Of a DNA stretch of 64,000 bases, positions 18,531 through 27,139 are shown piece by piece. The DNA comes from Paracoccus sp. S-4012. Its GTDB lineage: Bacteria > Pseudomonadota > Alphaproteobacteria > Rhodobacterales > Rhodobacteraceae. Position 1 is the first letter of the stretch, and each line of letters starts with the position of its first letter. The stretch is from contig NZ_WKKA01000003.1 of NCBI RefSeq assembly GCF_009674885.1, positions 244,352 through 308,351 of the forward strand, written 5' to 3'. The notes beneath the pieces are model-generated. The model did not search any database and was not told the origin of the DNA. It saw only the letters and a list, made by a program, of their open reading frames with translations. Both the position numbers and the translations under genes were made by a program.

Positions 18531-19964
18531 TTGAACGACACCACCCAGCCGGGGCCCGGCCAGGACGATGCAGCCGTGGCACGGCGGCAGGCCGAGGCGC
18601 AGGCCGCCGCGGGCCGGCGCGCGCGCACCTTCTCGGCGGCGCGGCGGGGCGAGGCGGCGGCGACGCCGCAATTCTCGCAGCCGGTGCGCCAGATCGTGCT
18701 GATGCTGGTCGTCCTTGCGCTGGTCGTGGCCGGCGGCGTCCTCGCCTATTCGCAGATCTACAGCATCTTCCACGCTAACCTCTGGCTCAACGGCACGATC
18801 CTCGCGGTGTTCGTCCTGGGCGTGCTGGCCTGCTTCTGGCAGGCCGCGCAGCTGGTCGGCTCGGTCGCCTGGATCGAGCGTTTCGCCGCCCGGCGCGAGC
18901 AGGCGCTGAAGGCGGGGGTCGCGCCCAGGGCCGAGGGCGACACCGACGAGGCGCCGCGGCTGCTGGCGCCGCTGGCGGCGCTGCTGGGCAGCGCGGGTCC
19001 GTCAGGCGGCTTCATTTCGACCAGCTCCGGCCAGTCGATCCTCGACAGCGTCGCCACCCGCGTCGGCGAGGCCCGCGAGATCACGCGCTACCTCGCGCAA
19101 CTGCTGATCTTCCTCGGCCTGCTCGGCACCTTCTACGGCCTCGCCACCACCATCCCCGGCGTGGTCGAGACGATCCGCGGCCTTGCCCCGGAGCCGGGCC
19201 AGACCGCCGCCGACATGTTCGGCCGGCTGATGGGTGGCCTCGAGGGGCAGCTTGCGGGCATGGCCACGGCCTTCTCGTCCTCGCTCCTCGGCCTCGCCGG
19301 ATCGCTCGTGGTCGGGCTGCTGGAGCTGTTCGTGATCCACGGGCAGAACCGCTTCTATCGCGAGCTCGAGGAGTGGATGAGCGGCTTCACCCGCGTCGGC
19401 ATCGGCGGGGCGGAGGGGGATGCGGCCGGCCTCGATCACGCGGCGCTTGCCGGCTTCCTCGACCAGATGGCGCTACATCTGCAGGCCCTGACCGAGTTCT
19501 ACGCCCGCCGCGACGAGGTGCAGGAGCAGCACCAGATGGAGGCCGACGAGCGCGCCCTGGTCATGGCCCGCAGCGTCGAGCGCATGACCGAGCAGGCGCG
19601 CGCGGATGCCGGCGAGGGGGCGGAGCAGGCCGCCCGGCTGGCGGATGTGCTCGAGCGGCTGGCGGCGCAGGGCGGGCCCGACCCCGGCGCCGCTGTGCAG
19701 GGCGCGCGGCTGGCCGAGGCGGTCCAGCGGCTGGCGCAGGGGCAGGAGCGGCTGATCCAGGTCGCCGCCTCGGCCCGCGACGAGGCGGCCGACCGCGACG
19801 ACGGCACCGAGGCGCGGATGCGGCTGCGCTCGATCGACCTCGCGCTCGCGCGGATGGCCGAGGAGACCAGTTCCGGCCGCGCCGACATGATGGTCGAGCT
19901 GCGCGCCGACATCGCCCAGCTGACGCGCGCGGTCCGCGCGCTCGGCGGCACGGCGGGGCACTGA
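18531..19964 (+). CDS. MotA/TolQ/ExbB-type proton-channel protein
   Basis: The stator A-subunit of an uncharacterised pair. From the N-terminus there is a ~40-residue polar segment, two hydrophobic helices (IVLMLVVLALVVAGGVLAYS and WLNGTILAVFVLGVLACFW), then two further membrane segments. The first of these has the family signature LIFLGLLGTFYGLATTIPG and the second is SSSLLGLAGSLVVGLLELFV. The last ~170 residues are charged and helical. I prefer the TTG at 18531 (N-terminus MNDTTQPG) because the predicted transcript start is near 18504; the ATG at 18513 is the alternative. It is two bases from the B-subunit gene. It converts proton flow to mechanical work by family analogy. There are no flagellar or Tol genes nearby. 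Confidence 0.75.
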   Translation: MNDTTQPGPGQDDAAVARRQAEAQAAAGRRARTFSAARRGEAAATPQFSQPVRQIVLMLVVLALVVAGGVLAYSQIYSIFHANLWLNGTILAVFVLGVLACFWQAAQLVGSVAWIERFAARREQALKAGVAPRAEGDTDEAPRLLAPLAALLGSAGPSGGFISTSSGQSILDSVATRVGEAREITRYLAQLLIFLGLLGTFYGLATTIPGVVETIRGLAPEPGQTAADMFGRLMGGLEGQLAGMATAFSSSLLGLAGSLVVGLLELFVIHGQNRFYRELEEWMSGFTRVGIGGAEGDAAGLDHAALAGFLDQMALHLQALTEFYARRDEVQEQHQMEADERALVMARSVERMTEQARADAGEGAEQAARLADVLERLAAQGGPDPGAAVQGARLAEAVQRLAQGQERLIQVAASARDEAADRDDGTEARMRLRSIDLALARMAEETSSGRADMMVELRADIAQLTRAVRALGGTAGH

Positions 19965-19965
19965 G

Positions 19966-21645
19966 ATGGCGTCGCTCGGCCGGCGCGGGCGGGGCCTGGG
20001 CGAAACCAACATCTGGCCCGGCTTCGTGGATGCGATGACCGCCCTCGTGCTGGTCATCATGTTCGTGCTGACGATCATCATGGTCGTGCAGGGCGTGATG
20101 CGCGAGCAACTCACCGTCCAGGACGAGCGGCTTGGCGTCCTCGGGCTGCAGGTCGCGGAGCTGACCGACGCGCTCGGCACGGCCGAGGGCGAGGCGCGGG
20201 GCCTCGCGGCCGAGCGCGACGCGGCTGCCGCGCGGGTGGCACAGCTGTCGGAGGATCTGGCGCTGCGCGACGCCGACCTCGCGCAGACGCGCACCCGGCT
20301 GACCGATGCCGAGGCCGAGGCGGCGGCGCTGATCGCCGCGCGCGCGGCGGCGGATGCCGCGGCCGAGGCGCGGGCGCGGGGGCTGACCGAGCAGGCCGCC
20401 GCGGCCGGTCGCCGGGCATCGGCGGCGGAGCTTGCCGTGGCCGAGGCGCGGGCCGAGATCGACCGGACCGCCGAGGAGGCGCGCCTCGCCGCCGCGCGGG
20501 CCGACGCGCTCGAGGCGCTCGCGGCCGACTTGCGCGCGCAAGGCGCGAGCGATGCAACGGCGCTGTCGGAGGCGCAGGCGCGGCTGACCGAGGCCGAGGC
20601 GACACAGGCCGTGGACGCCGCCGCGGCCGAGGCGCTGCGGCAGCGGTTGGAGACGGCGGACACCGAACTCGGCGCCATGACCCTCGCGCTCGAGGAAAGC
20701 CGCAGGCGGGCCGAGGACACGCTGACGCTGCTGGCCGCGGCCGAGGCCGCGCGCAGCGGGGCCGAGACCGAGGCCGCGGCGCAGCTGACCGAGGCCGAGC
20801 GGCAGGCGGCGCTGTTGGCCGTGGCGCAGGAGCGGTTGTCGCAGGAGGAGGCGCTGTCGGCCGAGGGGCAGCGGCGAGTGGCGCTGCTGAACGAACAGGT
20901 GGCCGATCTTCGGGCACAGCTGGGGCAGTTGCAGGCGGTGCTGGAGACCGCGGGCGAGGCGCAGACCGATGCGGAGCTGCGCGTGGCCGACCTCGGCCGG
21001 CAGCTGAACGCGGCGCTGCTGCGCGCGGCGGAGGGCGAGCGGGCGCAGGCCGCGCTCGAGGCGGAGCGGGCGGCCACGGCGGAGGCCGAGGCCGCGCTCG
21101 CGGTCGAGCAGGCGGCGTCGGCGGCGGCGCAGGCGGCGCTCGAGGCCGAGCGCGCCGAACGGGCCGAGGCCGAGGCGCGGGATCTGACCCGCTACCGCTC
21201 GGAGTTCTTCGGGCGGCTGTCGGAGATCCTCTCGGGCCGCGAGGGCGTGCAGGTCGTGGGTGACCGCTTCGTCTTTTCCTCGGACGTGGTGTTCCCGGCG
21301 GGCGAGGCGACGCTCTCGGCCGAGGGCCGGGCGCAGATCCAGCAGGTGACCGACCAGCTGCAGGAGATCGCGGCGGCGATCCCCCCCGAGGTGGACTGGG
21401 TGCTGCGGGTGGACGGCCATACGGACGACACGCCGCTCTCGGGCACCGGGCGCTACGCCGACAACTGGGAGCTGAGCCAGGCCCGCGCGCTCGCGGTGGT
21501 GCGCTTCATGGTCGATTCGCTGGGCTTCCCGCCCGAGCGGGTGCTGGCCGCGGGTTTCGGCGAGCACCGCCCGGCGGTGACGGGCGACTCGCCCGAGGCG
21601 CGGGCCGCGAACCGCCGGATCGAGCTGAAGCTGACCGAGCGGTGA
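19966..21645 (+). CDS. MotB/OmpA-type peptidoglycan-binding stator partner with long coiled coil
   Basis: A 559-residue protein with one N-terminal membrane helix. D22 in PGFVDAMTALVLVIMFVL corresponds in position to the proton-binding aspartate of MotB. An extremely Ala/Glu-rich coiled coil follows (about residues 45-410; motifs such as AEAEAAALIAARAAADAAAE). The C-terminus is an OmpA-like peptidoglycan-binding domain (VDGHTDDTPLSGTGRYADNW, ending NRRIELKL). MotB has only a short linker there, so the coiled coil would set the OmpA domain tens of nanometres away or form a rigid rod. It is co-transcribed with the preceding channel protein. The substrate or process driven is unknown. Confidence 0.75.
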   Translation: MASLGRRGRGLGETNIWPGFVDAMTALVLVIMFVLTIIMVVQGVMREQLTVQDERLGVLGLQVAELTDALGTAEGEARGLAAERDAAAARVAQLSEDLALRDADLAQTRTRLTDAEAEAAALIAARAAADAAAEARARGLTEQAAAAGRRASAAELAVAEARAEIDRTAEEARLAAARADALEALAADLRAQGASDATALSEAQARLTEAEATQAVDAAAAEALRQRLETADTELGAMTLALEESRRRAEDTLTLLAAAEAARSGAETEAAAQLTEAERQAALLAVAQERLSQEEALSAEGQRRVALLNEQVADLRAQLGQLQAVLETAGEAQTDAELRVADLGRQLNAALLRAAEGERAQAALEAERAATAEAEAALAVEQAASAAAQAALEAERAERAEAEARDLTRYRSEFFGRLSEILSGREGVQVVGDRFVFSSDVVFPAGEATLSAEGRAQIQQVTDQLQEIAAAIPPEVDWVLRVDGHTDDTPLSGTGRYADNWELSQARALAVVRFMVDSLGFPPERVLAAGFGEHRPAVTGDSPEARAANRRIELKLTER

Positions 21646-21646
21646 G

Positions 21647-22885
21647 TCAGGCGGCGGGCCGGCCCAGCCGCCGCAGCAGCAGCCAAGCGAGGGTCGAGCA
21701 GATCAGCGCCGCCGTCACCACCGGCAGCGCCGTGCCGTCATAGAGCAGCCCGACCGGCGCCGCGATCGCCATAGCGAGCAGCGTCGAGATCGCCGAGACG
21801 ACCGAAGAGGTGGTCCCGGCGATATGCCCCATGTTCTGCAGGGCAAGCGCGTTCAGGTTGCCGAAGGTGATCCCGGCCATCAGGAACAGGCTCAACGCCC
21901 AGGCGAAGAACAGCGGGAAGCGCAGCGCCTCGGGCACCTGCGCGGAGGCCATCAGCAGCAGCACCGCCGCGGCGATGACGATCTGCGCCGCATAGGCCGC
22001 CGAAGCCATGCGCCGCATCCCCACGCGCCGGACCATGCGCGCATTGACGATCGCGCCGCTGCCCGACAGCAGCGCCATGACCGCGAACCAGATCGGGAAG
22101 GCGGTGGGCGGGACGCCGTAGGTCTCGACGAAGAGCTGCTGGGCCGAACTCAGCAGCGCAAACATCTGCGCGAAGCCGAGCGCGACCGTCAGGGTGCAGA
22201 TGATCACGACGCGGTCGCCAATCGCCTCCCGCGCGTCAGCGAGGAGCGGCCCGGCGCGCATCGGCCGGCGCGCGGCGGCGGGCAGCGTCTCGGCCTGGCG
22301 CAGCGCGACCCAGAGCAGCGCCACGAGGCCGAAGACCACGAAGGCGCCGAAAACCCCGCGCCAGCCGGTCACGGCGATGATCGCCATGCCCATCGCGGGC
22401 GCGGCGGCGGGGACAAGGATGAAGAGCATGTTCACGAAGGACAGGATCCGCGCCATCTCGCGCCCCTCGTAGAGGTCGCGCACGAGCGCCTGCGACACGA
22501 TCCGCGGTGCTGCGGCGCCAAAGCCCTGGATCGCGCGGGCGAGGAGCATCGTCTCCATCGTCGGCGCGACAATCGCCAGCATGGCCCCGGCGATGTAGAT
22601 CAGGAACCCGGCCGCGATCACCGCCTTGCGCCCGAAGGCGTCCGACAGCGGCCCGGCGCCGAGCGTGCCGACGCCCAGGCCGACCATGAACGAGGTCAGG
22701 ACCAGCTGCGCGCGGTTCACGTCCTCGGGCACCAGCTCCGCCGCGATCTGCGGCAGCGCCGGGAGCATCGAGTCGATGGAGAAGGCGACCGTGGCGAAGA
22801 CGAAGGCCAGCATCGCCACGAATTCGGGCTGCGCCAGCCGCCCGGGGGTGAGGCCCCTCACGCGGGTGGATGAATCGAACGGCAT
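21647..22885 (-). CDS. Bcr/CflA-family drug-resistance MFS transporter
   Basis: A 412-residue inner-membrane protein with 12 predicted helices. The Bcr/CflA hallmark DSMLPALPQIAAEL lies in helix 1. The MFS loop motif GPLSDAFGRKAVIAAGF is between helices 2 and 3, followed by ARAIQGFGAAAPRIVSQALVRD. Family members export bicyclomycin, chloramphenicol, sulphonamides or cysteine by proton antiport; the substrate cannot be read from sequence. The gene is convergent with the OmpA-type gene and stands 58 bp from the next minus-strand gene, so it may share its transcript. Confidence 0.9.
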   Translation of the reverse strand: MPFDSSTRVRGLTPGRLAQPEFVAMLAFVFATVAFSIDSMLPALPQIAAELVPEDVNRAQLVLTSFMVGLGVGTLGAGPLSDAFGRKAVIAAGFLIYIAGAMLAIVAPTMETMLLARAIQGFGAAAPRIVSQALVRDLYEGREMARILSFVNMLFILVPAAAPAMGMAIIAVTGWRGVFGAFVVFGLVALLWVALRQAETLPAAARRPMRAGPLLADAREAIGDRVVIICTLTVALGFAQMFALLSSAQQLFVETYGVPPTAFPIWFAVMALLSGSGAIVNARMVRRVGMRRMASAAYAAQIVIAAAVLLLMASAQVPEALRFPLFFAWALSLFLMAGITFGNLNALALQNMGHIAGTTSSVVSAISTLLAMAIAAPVGLLYDGTALPVVTAALICSTLAWLLLRRLGRPAA

Positions 22886-22943
22886 TGCGGCAATCCTCCG
22901 GTGACGCTGGCCGGGGTAGACCCGCCGTCGCCCCGCCGCAAGG

Positions 22944-23927
22944 TCAGGTCCGGGTCAACTCGCGGAACGCGTCCTCGAGGTTCGCCTCCTCGGTCGCCAC
23001 GTCGAGGATCGGGATGTCGGCACCCCGGAGCGCGTCCAGCACCTCGTCGGCGCGGAGCCGCGAGGGCGCATAGGCCAGCGCGAGCGCCCCGTCCGGGCGG
23101 CGGGTGGCGGTGACGCCCTCGGGCAGCTGGAAGGTCGGCAGCGCGCCGGGGCCGGGGTCGATCACCAGCGTCTTGCGGTCGGTCATCGCCAGCAGCTCGC
23201 GCGTCGGCGCGCGGGTGATGAGGGCGCCGCGGTCGATGATGGCGATCTCGTCGCACATGTCCTGCGCTTCCTCGAGATAATGGGTGGTCAGGATGATCGT
23301 CATCCCCTCGCGGTTCAGCCGCCGGACGTTGGTCCAGAGCATCTCGCGCAGCCCGATGTCGACGCCCGCCGTCGGCTCGTCGAGGACCAGCACCTGCGGC
23401 CGATGGACCAGGGCCTTGGCCATCAGCAGCCGCCGCTTCATCCCGCCGGAGAGATTGCGGGCATAGGCCTCGGCCTGTTCGGTCAGGCCGACGAATTCCA
23501 GCAGCTCGTCGGTCCACCGCTCGCGCCGGGGCACGCCGTAGAGGCCGGCCTGCACCTCCAGGCTGACGCGCGGGCTGAGGAACGGGTCGATGTTCAGCTC
23601 CTGCGGCATCACGCCGATCGCCGCGCGCGACTGGCGCGGATTCACGTCCTGGTCGAAGCCCCAGATTTCCACACGGCCGGCTGTCTTGCGGACCAGCCCG
23701 GCCATGATGTTGATGAGCGTCGACTTCCCGGCTCCGTTGGGGCCGAGGAGGCCGAAGATCGAGCCCTGGGGGATGGTCAGGTCCACGCCCTTCAGCGCGA
23801 CCTTTTCCGGCTCGCGCCCCGACGCGGCATAGGTCTTGCGCAGGGCCTCGATGCGGATCGCGGGGCGGATGTCCTCGGGCGGGCGGCTGCTTGCCGCGGA
23901 TGCGTGATCGGCTATCATGCCGGCCAT
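22944..23927 (-). CDS. ABC transporter ATP-binding protein (DrrA/CcmA type), no permease adjacent
   Basis: A 327-residue ATPase: Walker A GPNGAGKS near residue 62, Q-loop in [19 protein letters not shown], signature [16 protein letters not shown], Walker [14 protein letters not shown], and the H-loop in [11 protein letters not shown]. The C-terminal ~90 residues are the extra domain of the multidrug/ABC-2 group. The start is at 23927 (MAGMIADH) or 23918. The usual ABC-2 permease gene does not follow; the downstream neighbour is an MFS exporter. It may energise a permease elsewhere, or the pair may have been split. Confidence 0.88.
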   Translation of the reverse strand: MAGMIADHASAASSRPPEDIRPAIRIEALRKTYAASGREPEKVALKGVDLTIPQGSIFGLLGPNGAGKSTLINIMAGLVRKTAGRVEIWGFDQDVNPRQSRAAIGVMPQELNIDPFLSPRVSLEVQAGLYGVPRRERWTDELLEFVGLTEQAEAYARNLSGGMKRRLLMAKALVHRPQVLVLDEPTAGVDIGLREMLWTNVRRLNREGMTIILTTHYLEEAQDMCDEIAIIDRGALITRAPTRELLAMTDRKTLVIDPGPGALPTFQLPEGVTATRRPDGALALAYAPSRLRADEVLDALRGADIPILDVATEEANLEDAFRELTRT

Positions 23928-23963
23928 CAGACACGCGCCCGCGCGCGCACACAAGAGAGCGTC

Positions 23964-24221
23964 ATGTCCGCATCCCCCTCCGCCGCCGCAGAGCATCCCG
24001 CCGAGCGCCTTTCGACCGAACAGCAGCCGGGCGACGAGGTCCTGCCCGCGCCGGTGGTCGAGACCGTGACGAGTTGGCGGGTAGCCTGCGACGGCGATGT
24101 GGCCGGCGACGGCGGGCATCCGCGGGTGTGGCTGGCGATCTCGCCCGAGACCGGCTTCGTCGACTGCGGCTATTGCGACAAGCGCTTCGTGATCGACCGC
24201 GCGGCGGCGGGCGACCACTGA
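23964..24221 (+). CDS. NDUFS6-like zinc-finger domain protein
   Basis: An 85-residue protein with a disordered N-terminal half and a conserved C-terminal zinc site: C42, H52, C68 and C71 (ending [11 protein letters not shown], with [10 protein letters not shown] between). This C-x9-H-x15-C-x2-C pattern is that of the complex I accessory subunit NDUFS6 and its small alphaproteobacterial homologues. The role in bacteria is therefore probably in complex I assembly, although other small zinc proteins share it. The start is the ATG at 23964, after AAGAGAG. It is divergent from the ABC ATPase with a 36-bp gap. Confidence 0.82.
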   Translation: MSASPSAAAEHPAERLSTEQQPGDEVLPAPVVETVTSWRVACDGDVAGDGGHPRVWLAISPETGFVDCGYCDKRFVIDRAAAGDH

Positions 24222-24224
24222 GGG

Positions 24225-25718
24225 TCACGGGGCGAACAGCCCCGCGTGTTCGGCCCGGAGCGCGGCCTTCTGCACCTTGCCCATGGTGTTGCGCGGCAGC
24301 TCGTCCACGACGATCACGCGCTTGGGCTGCTTGAACTTCGCCAGCCTTTCGCCAAGCGCGGCGATGATCGCCTGCGGGTCGGGGTCGGCGCCCTTCTGGC
24401 GGGCGACGACGGCGACCACGGCCTCGCCGAAATCGGGATGCGGGACGCCGATGACGGCGCTTTCCAGCACCCCCGGCTGTTCGTCGATCAGCATCTCGAC
24501 CTCTTTCGGGTAGACGTTGAAGCCGCCCGAGATGACCAGATCCTTGCCGCGCCCGACGATGGTGACGTAGCCGTCCGCGTCGCGGGTGCCGAGGTCGCCG
24601 GTGGTGAACCAGCCATCCGCCGCCAGTTCCTCGGCGGTCTTTTCCGGCATCCGCCAGTAGCCCTGGAAGACGTTCGGGCCGCGCACCTCGATCATGCCGA
24701 TCTCGCCCGGCGCGACCTCGGTCGCGCCTTCGGTGATCCGCACCTCCACGCCGGGCAGGGCAGGGCCGACCGTGCCCGCGCGACGCTCGCCCTCGTAGGG
24801 GTTCGAGGTGTTCATGTTGGTCTCGGTCATGCCGTAACGCTCGAGGATGCGGTGGCCGGTGCGGGCCTCGAAGGCGCGGTGGGTCTCGGCCAGGAGCGGC
24901 GCGGAGCCGGAGACGAAGAGGCGCATCCCGGCCGCCGTGTCCCGCGTGAAGTCGGGGCGATCGAGGAGGCGCGTGTAGAAGGTCGGCACGCCCATCATCA
25001 CCGTCGCCTGCGGCATCAGGGGGATCAGCTCGCCCGGATCGAGCCGCGGCAGCCAGATCATCGCCGCGCCGGCCATCATGAAGCTGTTGGACGCGACGAA
25101 GAGGCCGTGGGTGTGGAAGATCGGCAGCGCGTGGAGCAGCACGTCGTCCTTGGTGATCCGCCACGCCCCGACTAGCGTCTCGGCGTTCGAGCGCAGGTTG
25201 TCGTGGCTCAGCATCGCGCCCTTGGAGCGGCCGGTGGTGCCGGAAGTGTAGAGGATCGCGGCGAGGTCGCTGCCGTCGCGCGGCACGGTGTGGTCGTCGT
25301 CGGCCGCGCCATCCGTCAGCGGCCCGCGTCCCTCCGCGTCAAGCGTGAGGCAGTGCGCCGACCCGGCAACGGCGCGCGTGGCCTCCAGCCGCGCGGGGTC
25401 GCAGACCACCACCGCAGGCTCCGCATCGCCTACGAAATAGGCGACCTCGGCCGGCGTGTAGGCCGTGTTCAGCGGCAGGAACACCGCGCCGGCGCGGATC
25501 GTGGCGAGATAGAGCGCAAGCGCCTCGGGCGACTTCTCGACCTGCACCGCGACCCGGTCGCCGGGGCGCACGCCCGCCGCTTCCAGCCGAAGCACGATAC
25601 CGGCCGAGAGGCGGGCCATCTCGCGGTAGCTGATGCGGCGGCCATCGGCGCGGATCAGCAGGGCGGCGTCGCTCTCCACATGCGGCGCCATCAGCGCGTC
25701 CCAGAGGCGGTTGGTCAT
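24225..25718 (-). CDS. matB: Malonyl-CoA synthetase
   Basis: AMP-forming ligase of 497 residues that activates malonate to malonyl-CoA. ANL motifs: LAAILYTSGTTGRSKGAMLS (A3 loop), ERYGMTETNMNTSNPYEG (A5), GYWRMPEKTAEEL, WFTTGDLGTRDADGY (A7) and the catalytic lysine in PRNTMGKVQK (A10). MatB-typical positions such as ETNMNTSNPY support malonate over acetate or fatty acids. Its start overlaps the end of the decarboxylase gene by 4 bp, so the pair is an operon for malonate to acetyl-CoA. No malonate transporter or MatR regulator is adjacent. Confidence 0.92.
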   Translation of the reverse strand: MTNRLWDALMAPHVESDAALLIRADGRRISYREMARLSAGIVLRLEAAGVRPGDRVAVQVEKSPEALALYLATIRAGAVFLPLNTAYTPAEVAYFVGDAEPAVVVCDPARLEATRAVAGSAHCLTLDAEGRGPLTDGAADDDHTVPRDGSDLAAILYTSGTTGRSKGAMLSHDNLRSNAETLVGAWRITKDDVLLHALPIFHTHGLFVASNSFMMAGAAMIWLPRLDPGELIPLMPQATVMMGVPTFYTRLLDRPDFTRDTAAGMRLFVSGSAPLLAETHRAFEARTGHRILERYGMTETNMNTSNPYEGERRAGTVGPALPGVEVRITEGATEVAPGEIGMIEVRGPNVFQGYWRMPEKTAEELAADGWFTTGDLGTRDADGYVTIVGRGKDLVISGGFNVYPKEVEMLIDEQPGVLESAVIGVPHPDFGEAVVAVVARQKGADPDPQAIIAALGERLAKFKQPKRVIVVDELPRNTMGKVQKAALRAEHAGLFAP

Positions 25719-27016
25719 GGCGTCTCCTTAGCGGCGGCCTCGGCCCGGCGGGCGAGGTCGTGCAGCTTCTTCGGCGCGGCGATGGCGCCGGTCTCGGTGA
25801 AGGCGTCGTGGCGGGCGTCGATGCGGGCGCTGTCGTAGAGGTAGTTGACCATCACGCCGCGCGCCTGCCGCAGCCCTCGGGGCGAGCGGTCGGCGCCCGC
25901 GACCACCCGATGCGCCTCGGCCCCGTTGCCGAGGTGGAACCGCGCCACCGGATCGCGCGGGCGGCCCCTCTCGTCGCGGGCGCAGAGCAAATAGCGCGTT
26001 GCCTGCGCCAGCAGGTCGGTGTCGTCGCCGCCAAGGATCGCCTGCGCGGCAGCCTCGCCGGCCGCCGCCCGCTCGTCCAGCCAGCCCGAGAATCCGGGCA
26101 TCGGCGAGAGGGTCACGAAACTCCCAAGCTGCGGCAGTTCGTGACGCAGCTCGGCCACCACGTTCTTGATGAGCAGGTTGCCGAAGCTGATGCCCGCAAG
26201 CCCGGTCTGGCAGTTGGAAATGGAGTAGAACACCGCCGTGTCGGCCGTCGCCGGGTCGAGCGGGGCGCGCTTCTCGGCGGTGATCGCCTGGATGCTGTCG
26301 GGCAACCCCCGCATCAGCGCGACCTCGACGAAGATCAGCGGCTCGTCGGGCATCGCCGGATGCATGTAGGCGTAGCAGCGCCGGTCCGGCGGCAGCACCC
26401 GGCGGCGGAGGTCGTCCCAGCCATGGATCTCGTGCACCGCCTCATAGGCGATCAGCTTTTCCAGCAGCCGGGCGGAACTGTCCCAGTCGATATGCTCGAG
26501 CGTCAGGAACCCGCGGTTGAACCATGACCGCAGCAGGTGCCGCAGGTCGGCGTCCACGCGGCCGAGGTCCTCGCCCGCGCGGATCGCGTCGAGCAGATGC
26601 GCGCGCATTGTTACCAGCCGCGCGGTGCCGCCCGGAGCCATGTTGAGGCGGCGCAGCAGTTCCTGCCGCGGCGGCTCGGAGACGCGGCTCAGCGCTTCAA
26701 GGGTGGCAGGGGTCGGGTCCTCGAGCCAGGCGCGGGCGGCAGCCTCGAGCGTGGCGCGGTCGGGGTCGAAGCCGTCGCGCAGCGCGCGGAAGAAGTCGCG
26801 ACGCCCGCCTGCGTCGAGGCGGCCGTAGCCTTCCAGCACCTGCGCGGCGAGGGCCAGGGCCCTGGTCTCGGAGCGGGTCCGCGGCAGCTCGGCCATGAGC
26901 GCGCTGAGATCGGCCACCGGCGCCGGGCCGGGGCGGCGCAGGAGCCAGGCGGAGCTGTCCACCAGCGAGGACAGCCGGTCATAGAGGCGCGCGGGGCGGA
27001 TCTCGGGCCGGATCAT
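25715..27016 (-). CDS. Malonyl-CoA decarboxylase
   Basis: A 433-residue enzyme releasing CO2 from malonyl-CoA to give acetyl-CoA. The N-terminal helical domain (residues ~1-150) and the GNAT-like catalytic domain are both present. Signatures: ANPGGT-like MAPGGTARLVTMRAHLL, SSARLLEKLIAYEAVHEIHG, HPAMPDEPLIFVEVALMRG, FYSISNCQTGLAGISFGN and FVTLSPMPGFSGW with a catalytic Ser/His neighbourhood. The start is the ATG at 27016. The upstream extension lacks similarity. It is the first gene of the two-gene malonate operon. Confidence 0.93.
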   Translation of the reverse strand: MIRPEIRPARLYDRLSSLVDSSAWLLRRPGPAPVADLSALMAELPRTRSETRALALAAQVLEGYGRLDAGGRRDFFRALRDGFDPDRATLEAAARAWLEDPTPATLEALSRVSEPPRQELLRRLNMAPGGTARLVTMRAHLLDAIRAGEDLGRVDADLRHLLRSWFNRGFLTLEHIDWDSSARLLEKLIAYEAVHEIHGWDDLRRRVLPPDRRCYAYMHPAMPDEPLIFVEVALMRGLPDSIQAITAEKRAPLDPATADTAVFYSISNCQTGLAGISFGNLLIKNVVAELRHELPQLGSFVTLSPMPGFSGWLDERAAAGEAAAQAILGGDDTDLLAQATRYLLCARDERGRPRDPVARFHLGNGAEAHRVVAGADRSPRGLRQARGVMVNYLYDSARIDARHDAFTETGAIAAPKKLHDLARRAEAAAKETP

Positions 27017-27139
27017 GCGAGCGCCGCGGCGATATGCGTCATCCGGTCCTCCCCTTCCGGGACCGGCGCGCCCCCGCCCGGCCCGGCGCGCAAACTGGCG
27101 CAGGCCGGGGCGATGCACAAGGTCGGGGAGGCGCGGGTG

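Noticed and set aside
18531..21645. Zorya (ZorAB) anti-phage system
   Set aside because: The MotA/MotB-like pair resembles ZorA/ZorB. But the coiled coil is in the B-subunit rather than in the A-subunit tail, and no ZorC/D/E-like gene is adjacent: the neighbours are chaC and a Bcr/CflA exporter.
24225..27016. Complete mat/mdc malonate regulon with transporter and regulator
   Set aside because: Only the synthetase and decarboxylase are present; no MatC/MadLM transporter or GntR-type MatR is adjacent.
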